A stretch of DNA of 64,000 nucleotides from NCBI RefSeq assembly GCF_000156715.1, contig NZ_DS999316.1:172619-236618 (forward strand), read 5' to 3'. Positions 9,160 to 17,614 of the stretch are shown piece by piece (positions within the stretch are counted from its first letter, which is position 1; every line of letters starts with the position of its first letter). This DNA is from Francisella philomiragia subsp. philomiragia ATCC 25015. GTDB taxonomy: Bacteria; Pseudomonadota; Gammaproteobacteria; Francisellales; Francisellaceae. The translations under genes and the position numbers were made by a program. The notes under the pieces are model-generated. The model saw only the letters and a program-made list of their open reading frames with translations. It had not been told where the DNA came from and did not search any database.

Positions 9160-10353
9160 ATGGGAACTAGATATTATCTTCAAGCTTGTACAGTTTGGCT
9201 TATTGGTGCAACATTTTTCTTTTATGAATTTTTCTTAAGAGTATTACCAAATTCATTACATCAAGAGATTGTCGATAGCTTTCAGGCAACTGCGTTTAGC
9301 TTCTCACTATTTGGGGGTGCTTTTTATCTTTGTTATTCAGCGTTGCAAGTCCCAGTAGGCTTTATATTTGATAAATACGGTATAAAAAAATCACTATTTT
9401 TTGCAACTATTGCTTGTGCTTTGGGAGCTTTGTTATTTTCTTTAACGTCAAGTATATATGTCGCGATTTTTGCTAGATGTTTGATGGGAATTGGTGCTGC
9501 GTTTGGTTTCTTGGGATTGCTAATAATCTCAACTCAGTGGTTCCCTGTAAGGTATATGGGCATTTTATCTGGATCAACACAGATATTAGGGACTCTTGGT
9601 CCAATCTTAGCTGGTGGACCATTATTGTTTTTTGTTAGCTATTTAGATAGCTGGAGATTAGTAATATTAATATCTGCTATTGTAGGAATCTTTTTAGCGG
9701 TTTTAATATTAATATTTGTTAAAGAGGGTGCTAAAGCTGCAGAGACTTTGAGTAAGCAAGAAGTAAATAGTGAAATTAAAGGCAACCTTTTAAATAAGAA
9801 TCTAATTACGATATATTTTTATGCTTTCTTTATCTATTGTTCTATACCTACTTTAGGGGCTATATGGGGAGTGAGTTTGTTAGAGACTAAGGGCTTTACG
9901 GCAACACAAGCATCATACTCTGTAGCTTTTCTATGGTTAGGCTTAGGTATTGGTAGTCCATTTTTTGGATTCTTATATGATAAATTTAAAAATAAAGTTA
10001 ATATGTTGTTTGTCGTGTCCCTATTAGGCTTTGTTTGTGTTTGTGCGTTACTATTCATGGATTTGAGCCATACAATGAGTATGATAGTACTATTTTTGAT
10101 AGGTTGTGCCGCTGCTGGTCAAACATTATCATTTACAGTAATTGCTAACTATAGAGCAGAAAAACCAAAGTCTATATTTTTTGGTATAAACAATACTGTT
10201 GTTATGCTTTCAGGTTTTGTTGTTCCTATTATTGTTGGAATTTTGGTTAATAGTTTCAACTTAGATATTTCTGTTGCACTTATGATTTTACCGATTGCAT
10301 TCTTAGTTGCACTTATGGTTAGCTTGAAACTAACTACAATTCAAAAGTGCTAA
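9160..10353 (+). CDS. MFS transporter, Fpt/Pht-like
   Basis: 397-residue, 12-helix major facilitator. The N-terminal helix carries FYEFFLRVLPN and the loop after helix 2 reads FDKYGIKK, close to the Legionella Pht and Francisella Fpt (phagosomal transporter) groups, which move amino acids and other nutrients and matter for intracellular growth. That role is family knowledge; the substrate here is unknown. It interrupts the usual ruvC-ruvA order, ending 10 bases before ruvA. A second protein of the same type, with the matching MYEFLLRTI element, is at 17615-18901. Confidence 0.85.
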   Translation: MGTRYYLQACTVWLIGATFFFYEFFLRVLPNSLHQEIVDSFQATAFSFSLFGGAFYLCYSALQVPVGFIFDKYGIKKSLFFATIACALGALLFSLTSSIYVAIFARCLMGIGAAFGFLGLLIISTQWFPVRYMGILSGSTQILGTLGPILAGGPLLFFVSYLDSWRLVILISAIVGIFLAVLILIFVKEGAKAAETLSKQEVNSEIKGNLLNKNLITIYFYAFFIYCSIPTLGAIWGVSLLETKGFTATQASYSVAFLWLGLGIGSPFFGFLYDKFKNKVNMLFVVSLLGFVCVCALLFMDLSHTMSMIVLFLIGCAAAGQTLSFTVIANYRAEKPKSIFFGINNTVVMLSGFVVPIIVGILVNSFNLDISVALMILPIAFLVALMVSLKLTTIQKC

Positions 10354-10363
10354 GGTATAGATG

Positions 10364-11017
10364 ATGATTAGTTTTATTAAAGGTACTTTGATTGAAAAAG
10401 ATCCTACAGCTTTGCTTATAGATGTAAATGGCTTAGGATATGAAGTTTTTGTTCCAATGACTACGTTTTACTCATTAGGTGAAATTAATAGTCAAATTAG
10501 TCTTTATACACATTTTGTAGTTCGTGAAGATGCTCAACAGTTATATGGTTTTAAAACAAAGGTTGATAAAAAAGTCTTTCAAGAATTAATCAAAGTAAGT
10601 GGAATAGGTGCTAGGACAGCTATTGCAATATTATCAGGTATGGATTCTACAACACTTTTGCATTGTATCGAGAATAAAGATTATGGGTTGTTAGCTACTG
10701 TACCAGGTATTGGGAAAAAAACAGCTGAGCGTTTGGTTGTTGAGATCTATGATAAATTATTAAAAATGGCAAATGAGATTTATAGCCAATCATCTAGTAC
10801 TTCAGCATCTGTAAATGCTAATAGTGTTCAGCACACTCAAACTCCGGCAGCTATTTCAAACTCAATTTTTAGTGAGTCAGTAGATGCACTTTTAGCTCTT
10901 GGTTATAAACAAAAAGATGCAGAGAAAATGATTCGTGGTACTATTGGAGAATCAACAACAGCTGCTGAAGCAATTCGCAAGGCTCTACAAGGGTCTATAA
11001 GATCAAAAAATAAATAA
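10364..11017 (+). CDS. ruvA: Holliday junction branch-migration protein RuvA
   Basis: 217-residue DNA-binding subunit of the RuvAB motor. The OB-fold N-terminus ([10 protein letters not shown]), the two helix-hairpin-helix motifs (VSGIGARTA and [12 protein letters not shown]) and the C-terminal RuvB-contact domain after an Ala/Ser/Gln-rich linker are all present. Two ATGs stand in tandem at 10361 and 10364; the second gives better spacing from TAAGGT and matches the family start MISFIKG. rmuC follows 15 bases after the stop. Confidence 0.96.
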   Translation: MISFIKGTLIEKDPTALLIDVNGLGYEVFVPMTTFYSLGEINSQISLYTHFVVREDAQQLYGFKTKVDKKVFQELIKVSGIGARTAIAILSGMDSTTLLHCIENKDYGLLATVPGIGKKTAERLVVEIYDKLLKMANEIYSQSSSTSASVNANSVQHTQTPAAISNSIFSESVDALLALGYKQKDAEKMIRGTIGESTTAAEAIRKALQGSIRSKNK

Positions 11018-11032
11018 TCTAAGGAATTTAAA

Positions 11033-12451
11033 ATGATATTAGCTATAGCATTGATAGTGCTATTAGTCGTTTGTGGCATAGGGCTATTTTTTATACTTAA
11101 TAAAAGATCTATAGAAACAAAGCATATTCGGACTCAATTTGAAGATTATAAAAACTCAGTACAGCAAGAATTATTATCTTTGCGTAGTAAAGAATTAACT
11201 TTTGATACACTTTTAGATCAAGAGAAGCAAAAGAATTTAGAGTTAAAACAAGATAATACTCTACGCATAGATGAGCTTAAGCAGGAGCTTAAAGAAGAGA
11301 GAGAAAAATCTTATAGCTATATCGAAGAGATAAAAAACTATAGGTCTCAAGTATCAATGCTTGAAACTCAGCTTAAAGAACAAAATGCTGCTATGAAAGA
11401 TAAGTTAGAGTTATTACAAAATAGTGAGGCTAAGTTAAAAACTGAATTTGAAAATCTAGCTAATAAAATCTTTGAGGATAATTCAAAAAAACTTAGTGAG
11501 CACAATCAAGAAAGCTTAAATAGTGTTTTAAATCCTGTGCGCGAGCAGCTTAAAGATTTTAAGCAGAAAGTAGAAGATGTTTATGATAAAGAATCTACTG
11601 CTAGAGGGGCTCTGCAAAATGAGTTAAAAACTCTTAAAGAGTTAAACCAAAAAATGACTGCTGAGGCTCATAATCTCACAAATGCTCTTAGAAGTAGTAC
11701 CAAGCAGCAAGGTATCTGGGGTGAGATGGTGCTTGAGAATGTCCTTGAGAAATCTGGTCTAAGAGAAGGATTTGAGTACTTTCGTGAAAAGCATACTACG
11801 GATGATGAAGGTAAAGCATATCGTCCTGATGTGGTTGTTAAACTACCTGATAGTAGAGATATCATTATAGATGCTAAGACTTCGTTATTTGCGTACAATG
11901 ATTATATGGCGGCAGATGAAGAACAAAAACAAACTCATTTAAAAGCTCATATAAAATCTATTCGCGATCATATAAAAGGTCTTGCAAATAAAAATTATGA
12001 AAATTTAAAAGGTATAAATTCATTAGATTTTATATTTATGTTTATACCTGTGGAAGGCGCTTTATTAGTGGCTTTGGATAATGATATTAATCTTTATGAT
12101 GAAGCATTTAAGCAAAAGATAATCTTAGTTAGTCCTACAACTTTACTAGTAGCATTACGAGCAGTTGAGAATACTTGGCGCTATGAAAAGCAAGCTCAGA
12201 GTATTACAGATATCTATAGTAGGGCAGAAGAGTTATATAAAAAGTTTGTCGGTTTTGTAGAAGATCTAGAAAAAGTTGGTAAATCTATTGCTGATGCTAA
12301 TAAGTCTTACGAAAATGCTTTTAGTAAGCTAAAAACAGGCCGTGGAAATTTAATTGGTCAAGTTGAAAAGCTAAAAGTAATATCAAATATAAAACCTAAA
12401 AAAGAGCTTGAGAATAATCTAGTTGAAAATGCTATGGGAGATAATGAGTAA
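11033..12451 (+). CDS. rmuC: DNA recombination protein RmuC
   Basis: 472-residue protein with a single N-terminal membrane helix (about residues 1-22), a long charged coiled coil to about residue 215, then a restriction-endonuclease-like domain containing GIWGEMVLENVLEKSGL and IIDAKTSLFAY (the D...AK nuclease core), then another helical tail. E. coli RmuC limits recombination at inverted repeats. The ribosome site AAGGAATTTAAA is good. Its stop is followed three bases later by the cytochrome-b-like gene. Confidence 0.93.
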   Translation: MILAIALIVLLVVCGIGLFFILNKRSIETKHIRTQFEDYKNSVQQELLSLRSKELTFDTLLDQEKQKNLELKQDNTLRIDELKQELKEEREKSYSYIEEIKNYRSQVSMLETQLKEQNAAMKDKLELLQNSEAKLKTEFENLANKIFEDNSKKLSEHNQESLNSVLNPVREQLKDFKQKVEDVYDKESTARGALQNELKTLKELNQKMTAEAHNLTNALRSSTKQQGIWGEMVLENVLEKSGLREGFEYFREKHTTDDEGKAYRPDVVVKLPDSRDIIIDAKTSLFAYNDYMAADEEQKQTHLKAHIKSIRDHIKGLANKNYENLKGINSLDFIFMFIPVEGALLVALDNDINLYDEAFKQKIILVSPTTLLVALRAVENTWRYEKQAQSITDIYSRAEELYKKFVGFVEDLEKVGKSIADANKSYENAFSKLKTGRGNLIGQVEKLKVISNIKPKKELENNLVENAMGDNE

Positions 12452-12454
12452 AAT

Positions 12455-13039
12455 ATGAATTTTTGCAACAAAACATATTCTTTTATAAAGTCGTTTTGGG
12501 AATATTTAGGACAGTCACAAGACAAAAATTATCGTATTCTACATATTGTAGTAGGTATGGCTGTTTTATTTCAGATTATAAATAGTAATTTTGTGCATAC
12601 TAAATATGGACTGAACGCATGGGCATATACCCATATGCTTTGTGGGCTAGGGTTAGCAGTGTTGAGCGTGCTATTACTAATTATGTCATTAGATAAAAGA
12701 AGTTTGAGATACTATTTTCCATATCTGTATGGTGATTTTTCAGCACTAAGAGAAGATATGTTAGAGTTGAGAAAGTTTAAATTACCTAATGCTCGTAGTG
12801 GTAGTATTGCTGCTATAGTCCAAGGTTTAGGTTTATTGGCTTTAACTCTAGCATGGGTTACAGGATTTTCTTGGTTCACGGCTTGGAACTATCAGTCAGC
12901 ATATATAGATAGTGTAAAAGCCGTTCATAAAACACTTGTTGATCCTGTTGAGATATATATTTATGCTCATGCTCTAATGGGAATTTTGCACTACATTTTG
13001 CAAAGATATTTTCCAAGTAGGATAAGTGACGTTAAATAA
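12455..13039 (+). CDS. Cytochrome b561/b-like membrane protein
   Basis: 194-residue membrane protein with about four hydrophobic helices. Histidines in the first, second and last helices (His30, His60, His172, His179) have the spacing of dihaem cytochrome b561 or formate/hydrogenase cytochrome b subunits, and the element YAHALMGILHYIL is typical. It would pass electrons in the inner membrane, but no oxidoreductase partner is adjacent. Its start overlaps the end region of rmuC closely enough for coupling. Haem binding is inferred from the histidine pattern. Confidence 0.7.
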   Translation: MNFCNKTYSFIKSFWEYLGQSQDKNYRILHIVVGMAVLFQIINSNFVHTKYGLNAWAYTHMLCGLGLAVLSVLLLIMSLDKRSLRYYFPYLYGDFSALREDMLELRKFKLPNARSGSIAAIVQGLGLLALTLAWVTGFSWFTAWNYQSAYIDSVKAVHKTLVDPVEIYIYAHALMGILHYILQRYFPSRISDVK

Positions 13040-13042
13040 TTA

Positions 13043-13339
13043 TTAAGAAATTTTTTTCGATAAAGGCTTCAGAAAATCATCAATAGTACAATGATTTTCG
13101 ATAGGATGACGAAGATTTTTGTCTTTATTAATACTGTAATGGTTATTTCTACCTACTTTTTTTACTGTTAAATAGGCTGTCTCGGTCAGGTCACTGAGTA
13201 TATTTAGGACCGCTCTTTCAGTGATCCCAACCTTGATAGCCATATCTCTAATAGTTATGTTTGGGTTACTATTAATGAGACATAACACGTGTGAATGATT
13301 AGTTAGAAAAGTCCAACTTTGTAGTTTTTTAGTAGCCAT
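13043..13339 (-). CDS. Small winged-helix transcription regulator
   Basis: 98-residue protein built almost entirely of one winged helix-turn-helix: recognition region NITIRDMAIKVGITERAVLN (about residues 27-46) and a wing containing VGRNNHYSI. ArsR/MarR-like fold without extra ligand or metal-binding cysteine pairs; only Cys20 and Cys84 occur. Convergent with the cytochrome-b-like gene across three bases. Targets unknown; the upstream SnoaL-like gene lies 30 bases away on the same strand and may be co-transcribed. Confidence 0.75.
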   Translation of the reverse strand: MATKKLQSWTFLTNHSHVLCLINSNPNITIRDMAIKVGITERAVLNILSDLTETAYLTVKKVGRNNHYSINKDKNLRHPIENHCTIDDFLKPLSKKIS

Positions 13340-13369
13340 TATCTATATTTTGTATTATTTATTAGTTAA

Positions 13370-13831
13370 TTATACTGGAGAATATGGCAAAGATGAATGA
13401 TGAAGCACGATTTGCATTTCACCATTATCATTTGGTTTAAATCCCATAGTATAGTTAGCTATTACTTTCGTACCGTCAGTTTGAGTTAGGTGTTTATTAC
13501 CCATAACAATACCGATATTACCTTCAATGATATAACCAGTATTTTCAAACTCTAAGTCAGCCCATGGGCCAATAGCAAAACCATTATCTTCAGGGTATTT
13601 ATCATTGCCAGCCACAAAATAAGATACTGCACCATCTAAGTCACCTCTAAACATTTGCTTAGAAGCAAGAGTAGGCTTGAAAAGAACTTTACTATTATCA
13701 TAGGCATACATGTTTTTGATAAAATTGTGAGCTAGATTCTTATAGTCTCCTCCCTCTCTATAAGTTCTAGAAATCTTCAGAAGCCCATCCTTCCATTTAG
13801 CTAGTGCATTATCTATATCCTGTTTAGTCAT
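13370..13831 (-). CDS. SnoaL/CaMKII-association-domain-like protein
   Basis: 153-residue soluble protein. The C-terminal strand MQIVLHHSSLPY matches the IVxHHSS element of the NTF2-like CaMKII association-domain/SnoaL superfamily, and the length fits one cone-shaped alpha/beta domain. The superfamily includes both enzymes and binding proteins; no catalytic assignment is possible from this sequence. A very strong ribosome site (GGGAGGAG) precedes the ATG, suggesting high expression. It lies upstream of the winged-helix gene and divergent from the antiporter. Confidence 0.65.
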   Translation of the reverse strand: MTKQDIDNALAKWKDGLLKISRTYREGGDYKNLAHNFIKNMYAYDNSKVLFKPTLASKQMFRGDLDGAVSYFVAGNDKYPEDNGFAIGPWADLEFENTGYIIEGNIGIVMGNKHLTQTDGTKVIANYTMGFKPNDNGEMQIVLHHSSLPYSPV

Positions 13832-13866
13832 ATTTTTCTCCTCCCTTAAACATGAAGTTTAATATA

Positions 13867-13894
13867 TGTATTTTATTTCGTGTATTTTATTTCA
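13867..13894. repeat. 14-bp tandem direct repeat upstream of SnoaL-like gene
   Basis: TGTATTTTATTTCG at 13867-13880 is followed at once by TGTATTTTATTTCA at 13881-13894 (13 of 14 bases identical). It lies between the SnoaL-like gene and the divergent antiporter gene, in the SnoaL-like gene's upstream region. It may be a regulator binding site pair or a slipped-strand duplication. Confidence 0.6.
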
Positions 13895-13981
13895 TAGTAA
13901 TGAGTTTGTAAAGTAGTTTTTTCAAAAAAATATTATTTAGAAAGCTTAGAGTTGTAATACAAGAATATAGAGCCAGATAGC

Positions 13982-14000
13982 TAGTTATTTTAAATAACTA
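13982..14000. promoter_or_regulatory. 9+1+9 inverted repeat, candidate operator
   Basis: TAGTTATTT-T-AAATAACTA is a perfect inverted repeat centred on 13991, in the intergenic region between the SnoaL-like gene and the antiporter. The short centre favours a dimeric regulator site over an RNA hairpin. The winged-helix protein at 13043-13339 is a plausible but unproven binder. Confidence 0.45.
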
Positions 14001-14083
14001 ATTTAGAAAAAATTAATTATTGTTGTGTAATTTATTGGGTTTATAAAGTATCATTATCATAAGATATCATAGAATTTTTGAGT

Positions 14084-15253
14084 ATGCATAGCGAGCCTCT
14101 TTTCCCTCTTTTTGTCGTAGTGATGCTAGGTGTATTAATTGTCACTATTGTTCTCAAAAAACTAAAACAGCCATATGTGGTTGCTTATCTTTTAACTGGT
14201 ATTTTGTTAGGCCCTTATGGACTAAAACTAATTCAAGACCAGGAGAATTTAGCTAGGTTAGGAGAAATTGGTGTAATACTGTTATTATTTTTTGCAGGCA
14301 TGGAAGTATCACCTAGAAAGTTTGCTGAAAACTGGAAGGTTCCTACTATAGGTACAATGCTACAGATGCTAGTAACTAGCTTTATTGTATCTATTATTGG
14401 TTATGTTCTGGACTGGAGTCTAGCTAAGATATTGCTATTTGGTGCTGTGATTAGTCTAAGTAGTACAGCGGTTGTACTTAAATTATTAAATGATAATGGC
14501 AGTATGAAGACACGTTTAGGTCAAAATGTACTTGGTGTGCTTTTGATTCAAGATTTAGCAGTAGTTCCAATGCTTATTATCATAAGAATTATTGGTGGTG
14601 AAGAGCCATCCGTTAGTCAAATATTGATACAAGTTGTAGGAGGTATTTTAGTTATATCAATTGCTGCAATTATGGCCGTAAAGAAAAATATAAAAATACC
14701 ATTTATATCTGTATTAGGCAAAGATGAGGAAATGAGAGTTTTTGCCGCTTTAGTAATCTGTTTTGGTATGGCTGGGTTAACTGAGTCTTTAGAGCTATCT
14801 TCAGCATTAGGAGCCTTTATTGGAGGGATGATTGTATCTACTGTCGAAGAAACAGAATGGGTTGGCCACAGTCTTTCTACTGTCAAAACAATTTTTATGG
14901 CGCTATTTTTTATTTCTATAGGTATGTTGATTGATCTTAATCTATTTTGGAATCATATATCTTTATTCATCTCACTATTACTACTGACCTATGTCTTAAA
15001 TACAACAATAAATGCACTTATTTTTAAGGCATTACGTCAAAGAACTGATGAAGCATTGATAGGTGGCGCAATGTTATCTCAAATTGGAGAATTCAGTTTT
15101 GTATTGATTTCTATGGGATATGTTTCAGGAATTCTATCAGATACTATGTACCAATATTGTATAACATTGATATCATTGTCATTATTGTTTAGTCCATTAT
15201 GGATTAGTACTATTAATTTATATATCAAAAAGTTTATTAAGAAGAAGGCTTAG
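14084..15253 (+). CDS. Cation/proton antiporter, Kef-type (CPA2)
   Basis: About 389 residues, 12-13 membrane helices, with the CPA2 features GILLGPYGL (residues 40-48), LLLFFAGMEVSP, SLSSTAVVLKLL and LIQDLAVVPML, the last carrying the conserved Asp. It ends after the membrane domain and lacks the TrkA-N domain of KefB/KefC. I start it at ATG 14084; a TTG six bases earlier is also in frame. Its stop overlaps the tail of the convergent mscS gene by 17 bases. K+/H+ or Na+/H+ exchange is the family role. Confidence 0.87.
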   Translation: MHSEPLFPLFVVVMLGVLIVTIVLKKLKQPYVVAYLLTGILLGPYGLKLIQDQENLARLGEIGVILLLFFAGMEVSPRKFAENWKVPTIGTMLQMLVTSFIVSIIGYVLDWSLAKILLFGAVISLSSTAVVLKLLNDNGSMKTRLGQNVLGVLLIQDLAVVPMLIIIRIIGGEEPSVSQILIQVVGGILVISIAAIMAVKKNIKIPFISVLGKDEEMRVFAALVICFGMAGLTESLELSSALGAFIGGMIVSTVEETEWVGHSLSTVKTIFMALFFISIGMLIDLNLFWNHISLFISLLLLTYVLNTTINALIFKALRQRTDEALIGGAMLSQIGEFSFVLISMGYVSGILSDTMYQYCITLISLSLLFSPLWISTINLYIKKFIKKKA

Positions 15254-16070
15254 CTTTAACTTCTTTGATTAGCTCATGAATGTATTGCTGTTCTATTTCT
15301 TTTTTATCATCTATATAACAATAAAAATAAGCCTTTAAATTTACGATATTTTCTTTGTCTGATACAGTTTTTATCTCAACATTTGGGGCAAAATTATATA
15401 TTCCACATTGCTTGAGTTTATTCTTAGTAATAATACTACTTTTTGAGAAGTCTTCATCGAATGAGTATTTATTTGCAATTATTTTTTTAATTTTAGAGTC
15501 TAAATTATCTCTTATTTTTAGCACATTTTGTTCGGTATTTATTAGAAAAGGAATCTTATGCAACATAATATTTTCATCACTAGTAAATGTCGAAATAATA
15601 CTTGTAATAACTATTGAGTTTGGAAATTTCAGAAGCTTCCCAGTTGTTTTTTTATCGCCATGCTCAGTTGTTTCATACATTCTAAAATAAAATAACTTTA
15701 CTTCTGTAATATAACCATGTTGTCCTTGAATCTGGATATAGTCCCCTTCAGAAAATAAGCTTCTCCAATTGATGATGATCCAGCCAACAAGATTCATTAC
15801 AGTTTCTTTATTTACGATTATTAAACCGGCAGCTACTAAGCTCAACATTGTAAATAAGTTAGTAATTCCACCAAGCCATATTTTTATTATTATTAAAAAG
15901 AAAATTATTATGCTGATATATATTATTCGAGATTTTAACTTATTAACCTGTTTTACAGTTGTTTTTCTTTTTTTCAGTATGTGAAATGACAAGATGGCTA
16001 TAATAACAATAATTACTGAGATAACAAGAGTAGAAACGCTATTAAATATTAGTTCGTTATATGTTGTCAT
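15237..16070 (-). CDS. Small-conductance mechanosensitive channel, MscS family
   Basis: 277-residue protein with three hydrophobic segments in the first 100 residues, then a soluble beta domain. The segment LVGWIIINWRSLFSEGDYIQIQGQHGYITEV is the MscS pore-to-beta-domain junction (about residues 94-124), and LKFPNSIVITSII matches the family PNS motif. It would release solutes on osmotic downshock. Its 3' end overlaps that of the cation antiporter. Confidence 0.85.
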   Translation of the reverse strand: MTTYNELIFNSVSTLVISVIIVIIAILSFHILKKRKTTVKQVNKLKSRIIYISIIIFFLIIIKIWLGGITNLFTMLSLVAAGLIIVNKETVMNLVGWIIINWRSLFSEGDYIQIQGQHGYITEVKLFYFRMYETTEHGDKKTTGKLLKFPNSIVITSIISTFTSDENIMLHKIPFLINTEQNVLKIRDNLDSKIKKIIANKYSFDEDFSKSSIITKNKLKQCGIYNFAPNVEIKTVSDKENIVNLKAYFYCYIDDKKEIEQQYIHELIKEVKAKPSS

Positions 16071-16324
16071 AGAGATATCCCAAAGATATTAAATTTATAA
16101 ATAAAGTATATGGCTTATTTTAAAAATTTTGAATTTAAAATAAACCTAAAATCCATAATTATTTTGGCTGCAAAATATATAGAAATAGACCACATTTGAA
16201 TATTTATAGTATTACTATTTATAAAATCAAAGTAATTAGACTTAAACTTAATGATATTTGATCGTAAAAAAAGGTTTTTTTCTATATCCTATAAATATGG
16301 TTAGCTAATAATATGTATTGACTG

Positions 16325-17605
16325 ATGAGGACTCAGAAATATAGTCTATTAATAGGGTGGGGTATTTGGATAGTTGCTGCGATCTTCTATGGTTTAGACT
16401 ATTTTCAACATACTGCACCAAGTGTTTTGATCAAACCAATATCTACTGGTATGGGAGTAGGAATAGAAGATATAGCTTATGTAATGAGTATATATTTTCC
16501 TATTTATGCAATATCCCAGGTTCCAGCGGGTATCATGTTAGATAGATTTGGCTCAAGGATAATGCTATCAGTATCGTGTCTAGTTATGAGTTTGGGGATT
16601 TTACTATTTGTATATGATCCAAGTTTAGATACTATGCTAATAGGGAGAGTTTTAATTGCCATAGGTTCAGCGGTAGCTTTTATAGGAACTCTAAAAGTAG
16701 CTGCTGATGTTTTACCCGAGAGAGTATTTCCTATCGCTGTAGGACTAACTAATACTATAGGAGTACTTGGAGGAATATTTGGTCAAGTATTATTAAATCA
16801 TTTAGTGATCCTTCATGGTTGGCAATCAGCTTTAGCCTTAATAGGCTATTTTGGTATTTTTTGGAGCATAATAATTATTGTATTCTTAAAATCATCAATA
16901 GATATTAAGAATCCTACTAGTAATTTTAAATATTTGAGCTTTGGTCAAAGCTTAAAATTGCTTCTAAATAAGAAGCTGTGGTTATTAGCAATTTATGCAG
17001 GATTAATGGTTGGTATTGTTGTTAATTCATTTTCAGAGCTTTATGATGTTTTATTTTTAGAGCAAGCTTATAATCTATCACAGCACACAGCAGCACAAAT
17101 AAGTGTAATGATGTTCGTAGGTATAGCAGTTGGTGGACCGTCGCATGGTTTTATTGCTAGTCTATTTGGTGAAAAGAGAATATGGATGCTAATCTGTAAT
17201 TTAATTACTTTATTAGCATTTTCATCTGTAATTATATTTGCAAGTTCTATTACAGTTAGTTACTTATATATTATATTTTTTATAATAGGATTTTCGGTTT
17301 CGAGTATGCTTCTGGCATTTTCAGTAGTAGAAGAGATATTTCCGGCACAAATTAAAGCTACTGCATTGGCTATTGTTAATATGGTTATAGGACTATGTGG
17401 TGCGATATTTCAATATTTAATCAGTTATATTAGTGTATATCTAAATGGAGGCCCATTAACTGGTCTAATAGATATGAATGTTTTTGATAGAGCTTTTTTA
17501 TATCTAATAGTACCTTTATTTATAAGCACTTTAATAATATTCTCATTAGTTATAGAAAAATATAGAATGCGGGAGATTAGTTTAGATAAGTTAAGTAAGT
17601 TTTAA
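16325..17605 (+). CDS. MFS transporter
   Basis: 426-residue, 12-helix major facilitator. The loop between helices 2 and 3 reads MLDRFGSRI, the MFS motif A, and helix 1 contains YGLDYFQHTAPS. It resembles the sugar-phosphate/nitrate antiporter branch that also contains Francisella Fpt-like proteins. Ends nine bases from a convergent MFS gene. A 254-base AT-rich gap precedes it; the ATG lacks an obvious ribosome site. Substrate unknown. Confidence 0.82.
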   Translation: MRTQKYSLLIGWGIWIVAAIFYGLDYFQHTAPSVLIKPISTGMGVGIEDIAYVMSIYFPIYAISQVPAGIMLDRFGSRIMLSVSCLVMSLGILLFVYDPSLDTMLIGRVLIAIGSAVAFIGTLKVAADVLPERVFPIAVGLTNTIGVLGGIFGQVLLNHLVILHGWQSALALIGYFGIFWSIIIIVFLKSSIDIKNPTSNFKYLSFGQSLKLLLNKKLWLLAIYAGLMVGIVVNSFSELYDVLFLEQAYNLSQHTAAQISVMMFVGIAVGGPSHGFIASLFGEKRIWMLICNLITLLAFSSVIIFASSITVSYLYIIFFIIGFSVSSMLLAFSVVEEIFPAQIKATALAIVNMVIGLCGAIFQYLISYISVYLNGGPLTGLIDMNVFDRAFLYLIVPLFISTLIIFSLVIEKYRMREISLDKLSKF

Positions 17606-17614
17606 AAAAATACT

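Noticed and set aside
13867-13894. Tandem 14-mers as a CRISPR fragment
   Set aside because: Direct repeats touch with no spacers and no cas genes are present.
15355-15690. 111-codon plus-strand frame opposite mscS
   Set aside because: Antisense to conserved MscS beta-domain; no independent evidence.
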